Notes: generated by a model from the sequence alone, not told the origin. 64,000 bases of DNA from Paenibacillus sp. UNC451MF (GCF_000686845.1 NZ_JMLS01000032.1:1-64000); one strand, 5' to 3'. Shown: positions 35,577-43,364, counted from the stretch's first letter. Numbers and translations: made by a program.

Positions 35577-36281
35577 ATGAGTAAGGACCATATCATTAAA
35601 TCGATGCTTTCTGAAAAGGTATGTATGACACCGAATGGGTTTGTTGCAAATAAGTTAAGCCCAAAACAGTTTGCAGATTGCTACGAATTGTTTTTTGACA
35701 AGATTTTAGAAATTAGTTTAACAGATGTAGCGGGAGTAGAAGGCTATGGTGAGTTTAATGATGATTGTAAAACAGAGTATACTACCTGCAGAGAATTTCT
35801 AATAGATACATTTTCAGATGATAAGGATGGATACTGGTACAATTGGAAGGAGATGTTCGAAACAACTCTTTTAGAGCGTGAATTTTTTGAAAAATACTTT
35901 AAGGAAATGGAAGACAGAATTAGTTATTGTGAAGGAAAACGTTATTTGGTTTATAATAATACTTTTTTTGTCAACATGATAACAGATGGAAAGACAATGG
36001 TAGGTTTCCCCGACTGGAGCAGATCTGGGATTGTAGATTTCCTTTTGGATTTTGCCATTATGGATTTAAATAAGCCTTACTTAAAAATACCAGAATTGCT
36101 TTTTGAATATTGCAATAAAAGGAACATTGTAATACAAGATTTTAAAGAAAGATTCTTATGTATGGCATATTATAAAGGGATCGATACATTACGTTGGCAT
36201 GCATCGATTGATGACACAGAGTCCTGCAAGTCCATAATGAAATCATTAAGTGAACTGAAAGATAGAATAAATGCACTATAG
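35577..36281 (+). CDS. Aminoglycoside-phosphotransferase-fold half kinase, probable pseudokinase
   Basis: 234 residues. Residues ~120-225 align with the C-lobe of the APH/hygromycin-kinase family: KRYLVYNNTFFVNM (121-134), then ITDGKTMVGFPDWSRSGIVDFLLDFAIM. The catalytic loop His-Gly-Asp of active members is replaced by Tyr-Asn-Asn (126-128). The metal-binding Asn (N133) and the second Asp (D146, in PDWS) remain. The first ~115 residues are too short for a complete ATP-binding lobe. It is thus probably inactive as a kinase, perhaps ligand-binding or decaying. The region is far more A/T-rich than its surroundings. ATG 35577 has AAAGGAG upstream, and the next gene starts 11 bp after the stop. 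Confidence 0.5.
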   Translation: MSKDHIIKSMLSEKVCMTPNGFVANKLSPKQFADCYELFFDKILEISLTDVAGVEGYGEFNDDCKTEYTTCREFLIDTFSDDKDGYWYNWKEMFETTLLEREFFEKYFKEMEDRISYCEGKRYLVYNNTFFVNMITDGKTMVGFPDWSRSGIVDFLLDFAIMDLNKPYLKIPELLFEYCNKRNIVIQDFKERFLCMAYYKGIDTLRWHASIDDTESCKSIMKSLSELKDRINAL

Positions 36282-36292
36282 ATGGTGATGTT

Positions 36293-36991
36293 ATGAAATA
36301 TGAAAATGCAAGTGATGTATTACCAGAGGAACTATTGAAAGAAATACAAAAATACGCGGCAGGAAAGCTTCTTTACATTCCATCTGGAGACGATAAAAAA
36401 GCTTGGGGCGAAACGTCGGGTTACAGGAATAAACTGAAGAGGCGTAACCTGATGATTTGCAATAAGTACGCCCATGGGATGACGGTTTCAGAACTTGCAG
36501 ACGAGTATTTTTTATCCTTAGATTCCATTAAGAAAATCATTTATTCAAAGAAAAAGGATAAGAATTTAACGTATACACCAACTTTAATGTCAGCTGTACA
36601 ATATGCTAATGTCGGTATGTTTGAAGAATGGATTCAGTGCTATCTTCTATTTACCAGAAAAGATACTCCAATTTTACATGATTTAATGAAAGAAGATCCT
36701 ATATATTTTGGAGTTGTTAAGTTTCCATTGCGTCTAATTCAGAGTGATGGAATGAATATAGGGGGAAATCATGTAGATGAATCTAATTTCAATGCAGCTG
36801 CCCTCCCACCACTTATTATTAAGTATGAAGAAGGCAAATTTTATTCCATAGTACAAAAAGAGTTATTTGCCGCATTAAAACAACGTAAAATAAATGCTTA
36901 TCCAACCATAATAGTCTTGAAAGGAAATGCTGATTATAAAATTTTTATGAAACACTATGGAAAAATTTTATTTTTTGTTGATAGAGTATGA
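36293..36991 (+). CDS. CD3324-family (Mor-like) HTH protein with C-terminal ParB-like remnant
   Basis: 232 residues. Residues 1-90 match the CD3324/Mor-type helix-turn-helix family: MKYENASDVLPEELLKEIQK, GKLLYIPSGDDKKAWGETSG and SELADEYFLSLDSIKKIIYSK (recognition helix). Residues ~100-232 are a second domain (PIYFGVVKFPLRLIQSDGMN, then LPPLIIKYEEGKFY). It looks like a ParB/sulfiredoxin-type fold in which the DGNHR-like motif expected after GKFY is missing; here it reads SIVQKELFAALKQ. It is A/T-rich and tightly coupled to the upstream half kinase. A DNA-binding role is likely from the HTH; the rest is inference. Confidence 0.55.
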   Translation: MKYENASDVLPEELLKEIQKYAAGKLLYIPSGDDKKAWGETSGYRNKLKRRNLMICNKYAHGMTVSELADEYFLSLDSIKKIIYSKKKDKNLTYTPTLMSAVQYANVGMFEEWIQCYLLFTRKDTPILHDLMKEDPIYFGVVKFPLRLIQSDGMNIGGNHVDESNFNAAALPPLIIKYEEGKFYSIVQKELFAALKQRKINAYPTIIVLKGNADYKIFMKHYGKILFFVDRV

Positions 36992-37026
36992 TTTTGATTA
37001 ACAAGTCGAGGTTGCTGACCAATAGC

Positions 37027-37062
37027 AAAAAGGGCATACATATAAAATATGTTGTGCCCTTT
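37027..37062. terminator. Bidirectional terminator closing the A/T-rich island
   Basis: AAAGGGCATACATAT pairs with ATATGTTGTGCCCTTT, flanked by A-runs and T-runs, between convergent genes. Confidence 0.75.
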
Positions 37063-37102
37063 GATCTTTTGACTATATCTCCATCGCAGTTCGATTAGCG
37101 AC

Positions 37103-37543
37103 CTAGGAGGCCAATCCCGCTAATAGCTTGCCAAGCCGGTCGAAGTTCTGTTCATTACCTTCAATGCAATATGCCTTGACTTGCTCGAATTCCTCTGTTT
37201 TCTTGAAAAGCTGACGAAAAGTAACTTTGGTGCGGTCTTCCACGTCTTCGAAGGTAGCCGTTACTCTAAACTCATGACCGGATAGATGATCAAGCACGAT
37301 CCGCTCCATCGGCACGATCTCAACAAAGACACTATAGTTGGGATAATCCACGCCATTCGGTCCGTGCATGGTGAACCGCCACGTACCGCCCGGCCTTAGA
37401 TCGAACTCGTGAAACGTATTCGTGAAACCCTGCGGTCCCCACCATTGGGCTAACAAGTCGGGGGTTGTCCAGGCTCGGAACACAAGCTCCCGCGAAACAT
37501 CGAACACGCGTGAGGAAATAATTTCATTCTCACCTATTTTCAT
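37103..37543 (-). CDS. SRPBCC/AHSA1-domain protein (second in operon)
   Basis: 146 residues of the AHSA1/START-like fold: ISSRVFDVSRELVFRAWTTPDLLAQWWGPQGF, HEFDLRPGGTWRFTMHGPNG, then HEFRVTATFEDVEDRTKVTF and a C-terminal amphipathic helix. The fold has a deep hydrophobic cavity that binds lipids or small ligands; its own ligand is unknown. GGGGAG precedes ATG 37543. It lies 2 bp after the first SRPBCC gene in a merR-led operon. Confidence 0.85.
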   Translation of the reverse strand: MKIGENEIISSRVFDVSRELVFRAWTTPDLLAQWWGPQGFTNTFHEFDLRPGGTWRFTMHGPNGVDYPNYSVFVEIVPMERIVLDHLSGHEFRVTATFEDVEDRTKVTFRQLFKKTEEFEQVKAYCIEGNEQNFDRLGKLLAGLAS

Positions 37544-37545
37544 AC

Positions 37546-37989
37546 TTAGATCTCCCCTTCTAATAGCTTGCCAAGGGCATCCAGCATGATGTTTGTACCA
37601 TGTTCCCGTACTTCCGGCGTATCGTGTCCGTCAAAGAAAGCGCCTTGCTCCGTGAAAATCAGCTTCGTGCCGCCATCCACCTCGATAAGCTCGACCGTTG
37701 TGATCGAGACAGAGATACGGATATCGTCCGAATCCAAGGTGTAAGTATACACAATGCGCTGCTCAGGAACGAGCTCCTGGTAGCTGGCGTCGAAGGTAAA
37801 GATCGGCCCTTCAGGCGGACCGCCGCTGCTGTACTCTCGTCCGCCAATCCGAAATTCGAAGATGTCTGGCTTCGAAAACCACTTGCCTTTGGCAATCGGG
37901 TCGGCCCAGGCGTTATAAACCCGCTCAGGCGGAGCCGCATAAGTCCGCTCGACGATGAAGGTTGCATGCTTGACGAATCGTTCAATCAT
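37546..37989 (-). CDS. SRPBCC/AHSA1-domain protein (first in operon)
   Basis: 147 residues, a paralogue-like SRPBCC protein: HATFIVERTYAAPPERVYNAWADPIAKGKWFSKPD, EFRIGGREYSSGGPPEG, TYTLDSDDIRISVSITTVEL, and GHDTPEVREHGTNIMLDALG at the end. Two such proteins behind a MerR regulator are a common Gram-positive arrangement thought to bind or sequester a hydrophobic ligand. The ATG overlaps the merR stop codon (TAATG), and the AAGGAGG lies within the end of merR, so translation is coupled. Confidence 0.85.
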   Translation of the reverse strand: MIERFVKHATFIVERTYAAPPERVYNAWADPIAKGKWFSKPDIFEFRIGGREYSSGGPPEGPIFTFDASYQELVPEQRIVYTYTLDSDDIRISVSITTVELIEVDGGTKLIFTEQGAFFDGHDTPEVREHGTNIMLDALGKLLEGEI

Positions 37990-38492
37990 TAATTTTCCTC
38001 CTTAGGTTTCGGCGTTTCTCTTTCCTCTGCAAGAAAGTCTCCTAGCAGGTCCAAATGTCGCTCCCAACTCGTTTGCCGCTCAATGACGGGCTTATCAAAC
38101 CGTATTTTCATAGCTTGAAGGAGACTTGTGAAATCTTCAAAAGTTAATTGCGCCTTTCCCTGCATAAGCTTGGATACATGTTCGAGCTGCTCAAATAGCT
38201 TCTGCTGCAATCTGATCTGCTCTTTGATTCGTCCTTTCTGCAGGTTGACGATTTCAAGCGGACTGATTTGCCCGTCAGTTAAGGCTGATTTAACCTCCTC
38301 GAGAGATAAGCCCAGCTCCTTAAGTGATAAAATCTGTTGCAAGCGTGACAAGTCCATCTCACTGTACAGCCTGTGTCCGGACTCCGTCTGGTCGGACGGG
38401 GAAAACAAGCCGATTTGATCGTAATAACGTAAGGTTCGTACGGTAAGCCCCGTCATCCTGGCGAGGTCCCCGACCTTCCAATGTCTCTTCAT
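37989..38492 (-). CDS. MerR-family transcriptional regulator
   Basis: 167 residues. The N-terminal MerR helix-turn-helix is complete: WKVGDLARMTGLTVRTLRYYDQIGLFSPSDQTESGHRLYSEMDLSRLQQILSLKELGLSLEEVK. A long dimerisation coiled coil follows (LQKGRIKEQIRLQQKLFEQLEHVSKLM), then a short effector tail without Cys clusters, so it senses an organic ligand or stress rather than a metal. It heads the operon with two SRPBCC genes and is transcribed from a promoter with a MerR-type 19-bp spacer. GGAGA lies 6 nt before ATG 38492. Confidence 0.9.
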   Translation of the reverse strand: MKRHWKVGDLARMTGLTVRTLRYYDQIGLFSPSDQTESGHRLYSEMDLSRLQQILSLKELGLSLEEVKSALTDGQISPLEIVNLQKGRIKEQIRLQQKLFEQLEHVSKLMQGKAQLTFEDFTSLLQAMKIRFDKPVIERQTSWERHLDLLGDFLAEERETPKPKEEN

Positions 38493-38536
38493 TCATCATC
38501 TCCAATCTTGAGTGCTAGCTATGTACCGGTAGCTTT

Positions 38537-38567
38537 ATTATAAAACCTTACGTTACGTAAGGTGCAA
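38537..38567 (-). promoter_or_regulatory. MerR-type promoter and operator
   Basis: On the minus strand TTGCAC (38562-38567), a 19-bp spacer and TATAAT (38537-38542). The palindrome ACCTTACGTTACGTAAGGT (38545-38563) is a perfect 9-1-9 dyad filling the spacer. A 19-bp spacer with a central dyad is the hallmark of promoters that MerR proteins untwist, so this operon is very probably autoregulated. Confidence 0.85.
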
Positions 38568-38572
38568 GCGAA

Positions 38573-38732
38573 ATTGGGAAATTTTTAATTTATTCGCTTT
38601 ACAGCGGGAACTTCCCAATAACAATGGCGGACGCTTTAGCTCCTCCGAAGCATACCCCACCTACCCTATAGCAAATTTCTCGAAGAAACAGGCTTTTCGA
38701 CAGACTAAAGCCATCCTCTGCAGGATGGCTTT
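38573..38732. repeat. R1 element, copy B, truncated at the merR promoter
   Basis: It carries the same blocks as copies A and C: GGCGGACGCTTTAGCTCC, CCGAAGCATACCCCACCTA, CAAATTTCTCGAAGAAACAG, then TCGACAGACT (ending 38706). These run directly into a terminator hairpin (AAAGCCATCC/GGATGGCTTT, 38707-38732, then CTTT). The internal stem ATTGGGAA (38573-38580) with TTCCCAAT (38612-38619) is present, but the outer arm found in copies A and C is missing. The element stops 6 bp beyond the -35 of merR. The hairpin can terminate rightward transcription and possibly glmS from the other side. Confidence 0.7.
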
Positions 38733-38781
38733 CTTTAAACTTTATTTCTTTTTACTACAAAACGGCGAGTAGAGGACCCAA

Positions 38782-40611
38782 TTATTCCACGGTTACACTT
38801 TTGGCCAAATTTCTAGGCTTGTCCACGTCGTTTCCACGGGTCAAAGCAGCGTAGTAAGCAAGCAGCTGCAGCGGAATGACCGACAACGCAGGCGTCAGCA
38901 GCGCATGGGTTCGGGGAATGTAAAGAACTTCATCGGCTGATTTGGCGATGTCAGTGTTTCCTTCCATCGCGACAGCGATGACATGGGCTCCGCGTGCTTT
39001 AACTTCCTTCATGTTGCTGATTGTTTTTTCCAGCAAGGCTTCTTGCGTGGCGATAGCAATGACCGGCGTGCCTTCTTCGATCAAAGCCAAAGATCCGTGC
39101 TTTAGCTCCCCAGCAGGATAAGCCTCCGAATGAATATAGGATATTTCCTTCAGCTTCAGCGAGGCTTCCTGCGCCACCATGGCGTCGAGTCCGCGCCCGA
39201 TAAAATACAAATCCTCGTAAGCAGCGATGCGTCCGGCTATTTGCATGATGGGATCGATTTGCCCCAGCATGGCTTCCACCTGCTCGGGCAGCTGCTTCAT
39301 CATATCCAGTAGTTTGGTGCGTTCTTGGACGTCCACTACGTTCATGCTTTGAGCAATATACAGAGTCAGCAAGTAGAAGGCGATGAGTTGAGAAGTGTAG
39401 GCTTTTGTCGATGCCACGGCAATTTCCGGTCCTGCCCATGTGAAAATAACATGGTCGGCCTCCCTCGCGACGGAGCTTCCGACGACATTCGTAATCGCCA
39501 GCACTTGAGCTCCGCACTGCTTCGCCTCCCTCATCGCGGCTAGTGTATCGGCCGTCTCGCCTGATTGACTGACCACGATAACCAACGTGTTGTCCCGGAT
39601 CACGGGCTGCCGATAGCGATATTCGGAAGCTACGTCGACCTCGACGGGAATGCGGGTCAGACGCTCAATGACGGCTTTGCCGACTAGAGCTGCGTGATAC
39701 GCCGTTCCGCAAGCAACCATGTGAATGTGATTGATCTGCTTCAACCGCTCCGGAGTGATCTTCACTTCTGGTAAAACGACGCTGTGGCCGGTTTCTTCAA
39801 TTCGGCTTCGCATGGTATCTCGATACGCACGGGGCTGCTCATAAATTTCCTTGAGCATGAAATGGTCATAGCCGCCTTTTTCAGCCATCATAATGTCCCA
39901 GTCGATTCGGAACAACTGCTTGGCGATAAAGTTTCCTTCGAGGGTCATCAACTCTACAGTATCCCGGGAGATGACTGCCATCTCGCCGTCTCCGAGAATA
40001 TAGACGTCTCTTGTATATTCTAGAATAGCCGGAATATCCGAGCCGATGAAATTCTCGCCTTCACCGACCCCGATAATTAACGGGCTGGCCCAACGGACGG
40101 CAATCAGCTTATCCGGCTCGTGCTCGGATAATACGACGATGGCGTAGGCTCCACGAATGCGGGCTACCGCCTGCTGAACCGCATGAACCAGATCGTCTTT
40201 ATAGTATTGAGCGATGAGATGACTGATGACCTCTGTATCTGTTTCCGACAAAAACACATGTCCGAGCTCTTCAAGCTCTTCTTTTAACTGCTGATGATTT
40301 TCAATAATGCCATTATGCACAACGGATATTTTCATACGGTTGTCGGCGTGGGGGTGCGAATTGACGTCTGAAGGCTTGCCATGCGTGGCCCAACGAGTAT
40401 GACCGATGCCCGCAAAGCCAATTAGCGGCTGATCCTCAAGGCGGGACTCCAGCTCTTGAATTCTTCCTTTCGTTTTGCGAATATGAAGTCCTTCCGAAGT
40501 ATGTACCGCTAGTCCGGCTGAATCATAACCTCTGTACTCCAATTTCTTTAATCCTTCCAACAAAATCGGCTGTGAATCCCGGCTGCCGATATACCCGACA
40601 ATACCACACAT
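38782..40611 (-). CDS. glmS: Glutamine-fructose-6-phosphate aminotransferase
   Basis: 609 residues, the normal length. It makes glucosamine 6-phosphate from fructose 6-phosphate and glutamine, the first step to UDP-GlcNAc for cell wall. MCGIVGYIG places the amidotransferase nucleophile at Cys2; EYRGYDSAG and HTRWATHGKPS complete the glutaminase site. Two SIS domains follow (ACGTAYHAALVGKAVIE, SQSGETADTLAAMREAK; FIGRGLDAMVAQEASLKLKEISYIHSEAYPAGELKHG), and the C-terminal DKPRNLAKSVTVE is universal. The start at Cys-adjacent Met 40611 (GGGGAGG, 9 nt) is fixed by the need for an N-terminal Cys. No glmS ribozyme core was found upstream. Confidence 0.97.
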   Translation of the reverse strand: MCGIVGYIGSRDSQPILLEGLKKLEYRGYDSAGLAVHTSEGLHIRKTKGRIQELESRLEDQPLIGFAGIGHTRWATHGKPSDVNSHPHADNRMKISVVHNGIIENHQQLKEELEELGHVFLSETDTEVISHLIAQYYKDDLVHAVQQAVARIRGAYAIVVLSEHEPDKLIAVRWASPLIIGVGEGENFIGSDIPAILEYTRDVYILGDGEMAVISRDTVELMTLEGNFIAKQLFRIDWDIMMAEKGGYDHFMLKEIYEQPRAYRDTMRSRIEETGHSVVLPEVKITPERLKQINHIHMVACGTAYHAALVGKAVIERLTRIPVEVDVASEYRYRQPVIRDNTLVIVVSQSGETADTLAAMREAKQCGAQVLAITNVVGSSVAREADHVIFTWAGPEIAVASTKAYTSQLIAFYLLTLYIAQSMNVVDVQERTKLLDMMKQLPEQVEAMLGQIDPIMQIAGRIAAYEDLYFIGRGLDAMVAQEASLKLKEISYIHSEAYPAGELKHGSLALIEEGTPVIAIATQEALLEKTISNMKEVKARGAHVIAVAMEGNTDIAKSADEVLYIPRTHALLTPALSVIPLQLLAYYAALTRGNDVDKPRNLAKSVTVE

Positions 40612-40657
40612 TGGCGGATGCCTCCCCATTCTCATTTTGGCGTAATACCAACTTAGC

Positions 40658-40748
40658 ATTCGTTCTCTATAACGAATATTCAATACAAGTATACCTCATT
40701 GTTCAACAAAATCAACTCGGTAACCTGAAAATTTTTCGTTTTAACGAA
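40658..40748 (-). promoter_or_regulatory. glmS promoter with two TTCGTT/AACGAA dyads
   Basis: On the minus strand TTGATT (40710-40715), a 16-bp spacer and TATACT (40688-40693). One dyad, ATTCGTT-N6-AACGAAT (40658-40677), covers the first transcribed bases. The second, TTCGTT-N2-AACGAA (40735-40748), lies 20 bp upstream of the -35. Flanking dyads with the same half-site suggest a repressor that could loop or sit on both sides of the promoter. Confidence 0.55.
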
Positions 40749-40771
40749 CGTTCAATAGGTAAATTCAACAT

Positions 40772-40814
40772 AATCCTCTACAAAACGCACTGTAATTGTT
40801 CTTTGTAGAGGATT
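40772..40814 (-). terminator. Perfect 13-bp hairpin between sgrR2 and glmS
   Basis: AATCCTCTACAAA pairs exactly with TTTGTAGAGGATT around a 17-nt loop, 70 bp after the stop of the sgrR-type gene. There is no T-run, so it may be a weak terminator or an mRNA end-protecting structure. Confidence 0.45.
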
Positions 40815-40885
40815 CGCAGTTAGGCCAAAATGGAATGGGGGAACAAGCCGTTCCTTTTGCTATACATTAGTTAGAAAGACTTCAC

Positions 40886-42682
40886 TTACGGCTTATACCA
40901 TATGTTTTTGAACTGCACCCAGTCCAGGGAGTCTAGCGATATTCCTTTGACGGATGAATGATAGATCGTCTTGAGTCGTTTAAAATACAGCCATTGCAGT
41001 ACATGCTCATCACGCAGCCGTCTTTCAATGCTTTGTAAAAGGCCTGCTCGCCCTTCACGGTGAGGCTCCCGCAGCGCTGCTGCAATGAATTGATCAACAG
41101 CTGCCTTGCACGCGGGTTCCAGATGGTTCTGCATGCTTTTGTACAAATCGATGAGCCTTAGCTCCGTATCGTTATCGAGCATAATCGAGAAGAGGAGCAT
41201 ATCCGCCTGAAGTCGGCGCTCACCCTTGAATTCTTCCACGGGCAGTAACGATAGCTCTACAGCCAAGCCTGCCTCTCTCAGCAGCGTTTGGACGAGCAGC
41301 GCGTCCCGTTCGTAATGTGTGATCGTACACAGGGTAAGTCGCTCTCCCGTGTAGCCCGACTGCTTAATGAGACTGCGCACATGTGCGAGATCGGACATAG
41401 GAGGATTGATGGCAGTGTGCCGGATAAAGCTGTCTGCGGCGTAGAGAGCGTCACCATCGAGCAGCTCCAGCAGCTTGCGCTGATCCAGCGCAGCGTAGAC
41501 TGCCTCCCGAATCGCCGGGTCCTTGAGCGGACCTTGCTTGAGCAGGTTGAACGTGACGAATTTGCAGGTCGTTCCCTGCTGCTGGACTTGATGCCAGGGG
41601 CTCTCAGCCTCATCAGGCAGCCTGTAATTATGGATAATTTGAAAGCTCTCCAGCGTCCGATACCGATCCTGCTGCTGCATATCCGGAACATGCCACAGCT
41701 CGACACGGTCCAGATGGGCTCGTCCTTGAAAATAGGTTGGGAACGCATCCAGCACGCACATCGAATCATCGAGATAAGTCAGCTTGAAAGGGCCGGTGCC
41801 TATGGGAGCGCGCGCAAACGCTTCTTTTCCTTGGTTTTCGGTTTCATAGCCCATGTAAGCATCCGTAGGGATGATGGAAGCGCGATTCGTGCTCATAAAT
41901 TGTAGGAACAGCTCATTAGGTTCCTTCAAATAAACGGTTAGAGTCAAAGGATCGATTATATCGATCCGCTCGATTTGCCGGTACACCCAGCGGTATAAGG
42001 AGCGGGCCTCAGAGTGCTTCAACCGTTCCAGCGTAAAGCGAATGTCTTCGGCGGACAGCTCTTTACCATGATGGAACATTACGCCCTTGCGCAAATAGAA
42101 GGTCCAGGCCGAACGGTCGGCGCTCGATTCCCAGGCATGGGCCAAGTGCGGCTCTATCGTTTGGGTAAGCCGATTATAGCGGACGAGGCTATCGAATAAT
42201 TGGTTGATCAGATGCCCTTCCGTCGAAAAATTTGTAAATGCCGGGTCCAGCGATTGGACAGGCTGGGTGAGCGGGAAGCGGAGCGTGTCGAACCGCTTGC
42301 TGTCGCGCACCTCGCTGCTGTACCCAAAGTGGCCGTTAAGCCAGCTGTGAAAATGATCTTTCAGCGAGTCCGGAATCGAAGAGACGTTCATTTGCTCCAA
42401 TGCGCCGTGAAGATCTTTCCGTTCCACGAGCTCTTTGGCGAGCAGCAGGATGACGTCCTCCGTAGGCGTTAGGAACAGTAGGGTGGAGCGGTTGCCCCTT
42501 CCTCGTTTGGGGAGCCACTGAAGCCAACCCTGGCTGTTCATTTTTTTGAGAATAATGGCTGCGTTGCGGTGCGTGCAGTCCAGGATGGCGGCAATGTCAT
42601 CAAGCAGGATGTCCTGCTCTTGCTGCTCGGCTACGTGCGGTAGCTTTTCGCGTAATCGTATATAGTGACTGGCTAGTTTCAT
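40886..42682 (-). CDS. SgrR-type transcriptional regulator (second copy)
   Basis: 598 residues with the same layout as the protein at 18000-19976: the N-terminal winged helix (AAILDCTHRNAAIILKKMNSQGWLQWLPKRGRGNRS) and a cytoplasmic solute-binding domain (QSLDPAFTNFSTEGHLINQLFDSLVRYN, LAHAWESSADRSAWTFYLRKGVMFHHGKELSAEDIRFTLERL, APIGTGPFKLTYLDD). SgrR responds to glucose phosphate in enterics; the ligand here is unknown. It sits upstream of glmS on the same strand, but with a hairpin and a separate glmS promoter between them. Two hairpin repeats (R2) lie directly before its AGAGGTG ribosome binding site. Confidence 0.85.
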   Translation of the reverse strand: MKLASHYIRLREKLPHVAEQQEQDILLDDIAAILDCTHRNAAIILKKMNSQGWLQWLPKRGRGNRSTLLFLTPTEDVILLLAKELVERKDLHGALEQMNVSSIPDSLKDHFHSWLNGHFGYSSEVRDSKRFDTLRFPLTQPVQSLDPAFTNFSTEGHLINQLFDSLVRYNRLTQTIEPHLAHAWESSADRSAWTFYLRKGVMFHHGKELSAEDIRFTLERLKHSEARSLYRWVYRQIERIDIIDPLTLTVYLKEPNELFLQFMSTNRASIIPTDAYMGYETENQGKEAFARAPIGTGPFKLTYLDDSMCVLDAFPTYFQGRAHLDRVELWHVPDMQQQDRYRTLESFQIIHNYRLPDEAESPWHQVQQQGTTCKFVTFNLLKQGPLKDPAIREAVYAALDQRKLLELLDGDALYAADSFIRHTAINPPMSDLAHVRSLIKQSGYTGERLTLCTITHYERDALLVQTLLREAGLAVELSLLPVEEFKGERRLQADMLLFSIMLDNDTELRLIDLYKSMQNHLEPACKAAVDQFIAAALREPHREGRAGLLQSIERRLRDEHVLQWLYFKRLKTIYHSSVKGISLDSLDWVQFKNIWYKP

Positions 42683-42697
42683 TGTTTCACCTCTTTA

Positions 42698-42751
42698 AAG
42701 TTTGCGAAGCAAACTTACTTCGAAAGCATGAGCCGAGTTTGCGAAGCAAAC
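42698..42751 (-). repeat. R2 hairpin repeat, two units before the sgrR2 start
   Basis: On the minus strand AAGTTTGC-TTC-GCAAACTT (42698-42716) and GTTTGC-TTC-GCAAAC (42737-42751) lie 37 bp apart, joined by a linker with TGCTTTCGAAGT. The nearer hairpin ends 15 nt before the ATG, next to AAAGAGGTG. The same unit occurs before ku at 60531-60629. Confidence 0.75.
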
Positions 42752-42903
42752 CCATTTCATCTTATATAAAGCATAACCGTTTATTGGAATCAAAAATAGG
42801 AAATTTCCAATTGCAAACTTGCGCTTTTTATTCCTATTTTACAGCCTACAATAAAAAAAGAAAGCCGTCGCCCATTAAACAGCTTTCATAAGGAGGTTAC
42901 ATA

Positions 42904-43326
42904 GTGAGTATGTTGAATCCGTTGGCTGAGAGCCATCTATTACAAATGCATTGGACAGAGCAGTTTATTAAGGAATCACAGCTTGCCATTGAGCATGAAA
43001 CGATAGCAGAAACAGCAAGAATTGTTCTATTTTACGCAGGACTGGCAAGCTTAAATGTGGAACTGGAGCAGCAGAGGAACCCCTCATTGACAGTCGAAGT
43101 GGATAAGGCGCACTGGCTTGAATCCGAGCAGGACGTTGTAGCCAAAGCGCTGGAGACCGTGCCCGATAGATATCACGGGCTGCTCCAGATGTGCCTGCTT
43201 ATCTCGAACTTAACGGTCTATTTGGAGCTGAGGGATAACGAATTGAAAGCACTTCGGTCGAAAGCCTCTTCCTTCATCAGCTATGTCGGCGAGAGGGCTC
43301 AGTCACTCGAGCATTGGTTTCACTAA
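42904..43326 (+). CDS. Uncharacterised helical protein
   Basis: 140 residues, soluble, almost wholly alpha-helical by composition (ETIAETARIVLFYAGLASLNVELEQQ ... VVAKALETVPDRYHGLLQMCLLISNLTVYLELRDNELKAL). No family is recognised. The start is a GTG at 42904 with AAGGAGG 7 nt upstream, an excellent context, so it is a real gene. It is followed after 38 bp by the DUF4173-like membrane protein and is probably cotranscribed with it. Confidence 0.7.
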   Translation: MSMLNPLAESHLLQMHWTEQFIKESQLAIEHETIAETARIVLFYAGLASLNVELEQQRNPSLTVEVDKAHWLESEQDVVAKALETVPDRYHGLLQMCLLISNLTVYLELRDNELKALRSKASSFISYVGERAQSLEHWFH

Positions 43327-43364
43327 AATATGAAATCCTATTATTCGGAGGCTGTCGAAAAACT

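Noticed and set aside
40612-40885. glmS ribozyme
   Set aside because: The coding strand lacks the conserved AGCGCC-type core and the ACGAGG-like segment at a plausible position; only protein-type dyads are visible.
43346-43364. CTGTCGAAAA-like end of an R1 element before the DUF4173-like gene
   Set aside because: Only about ten bases match and none of the other R1 blocks follows; probably chance.
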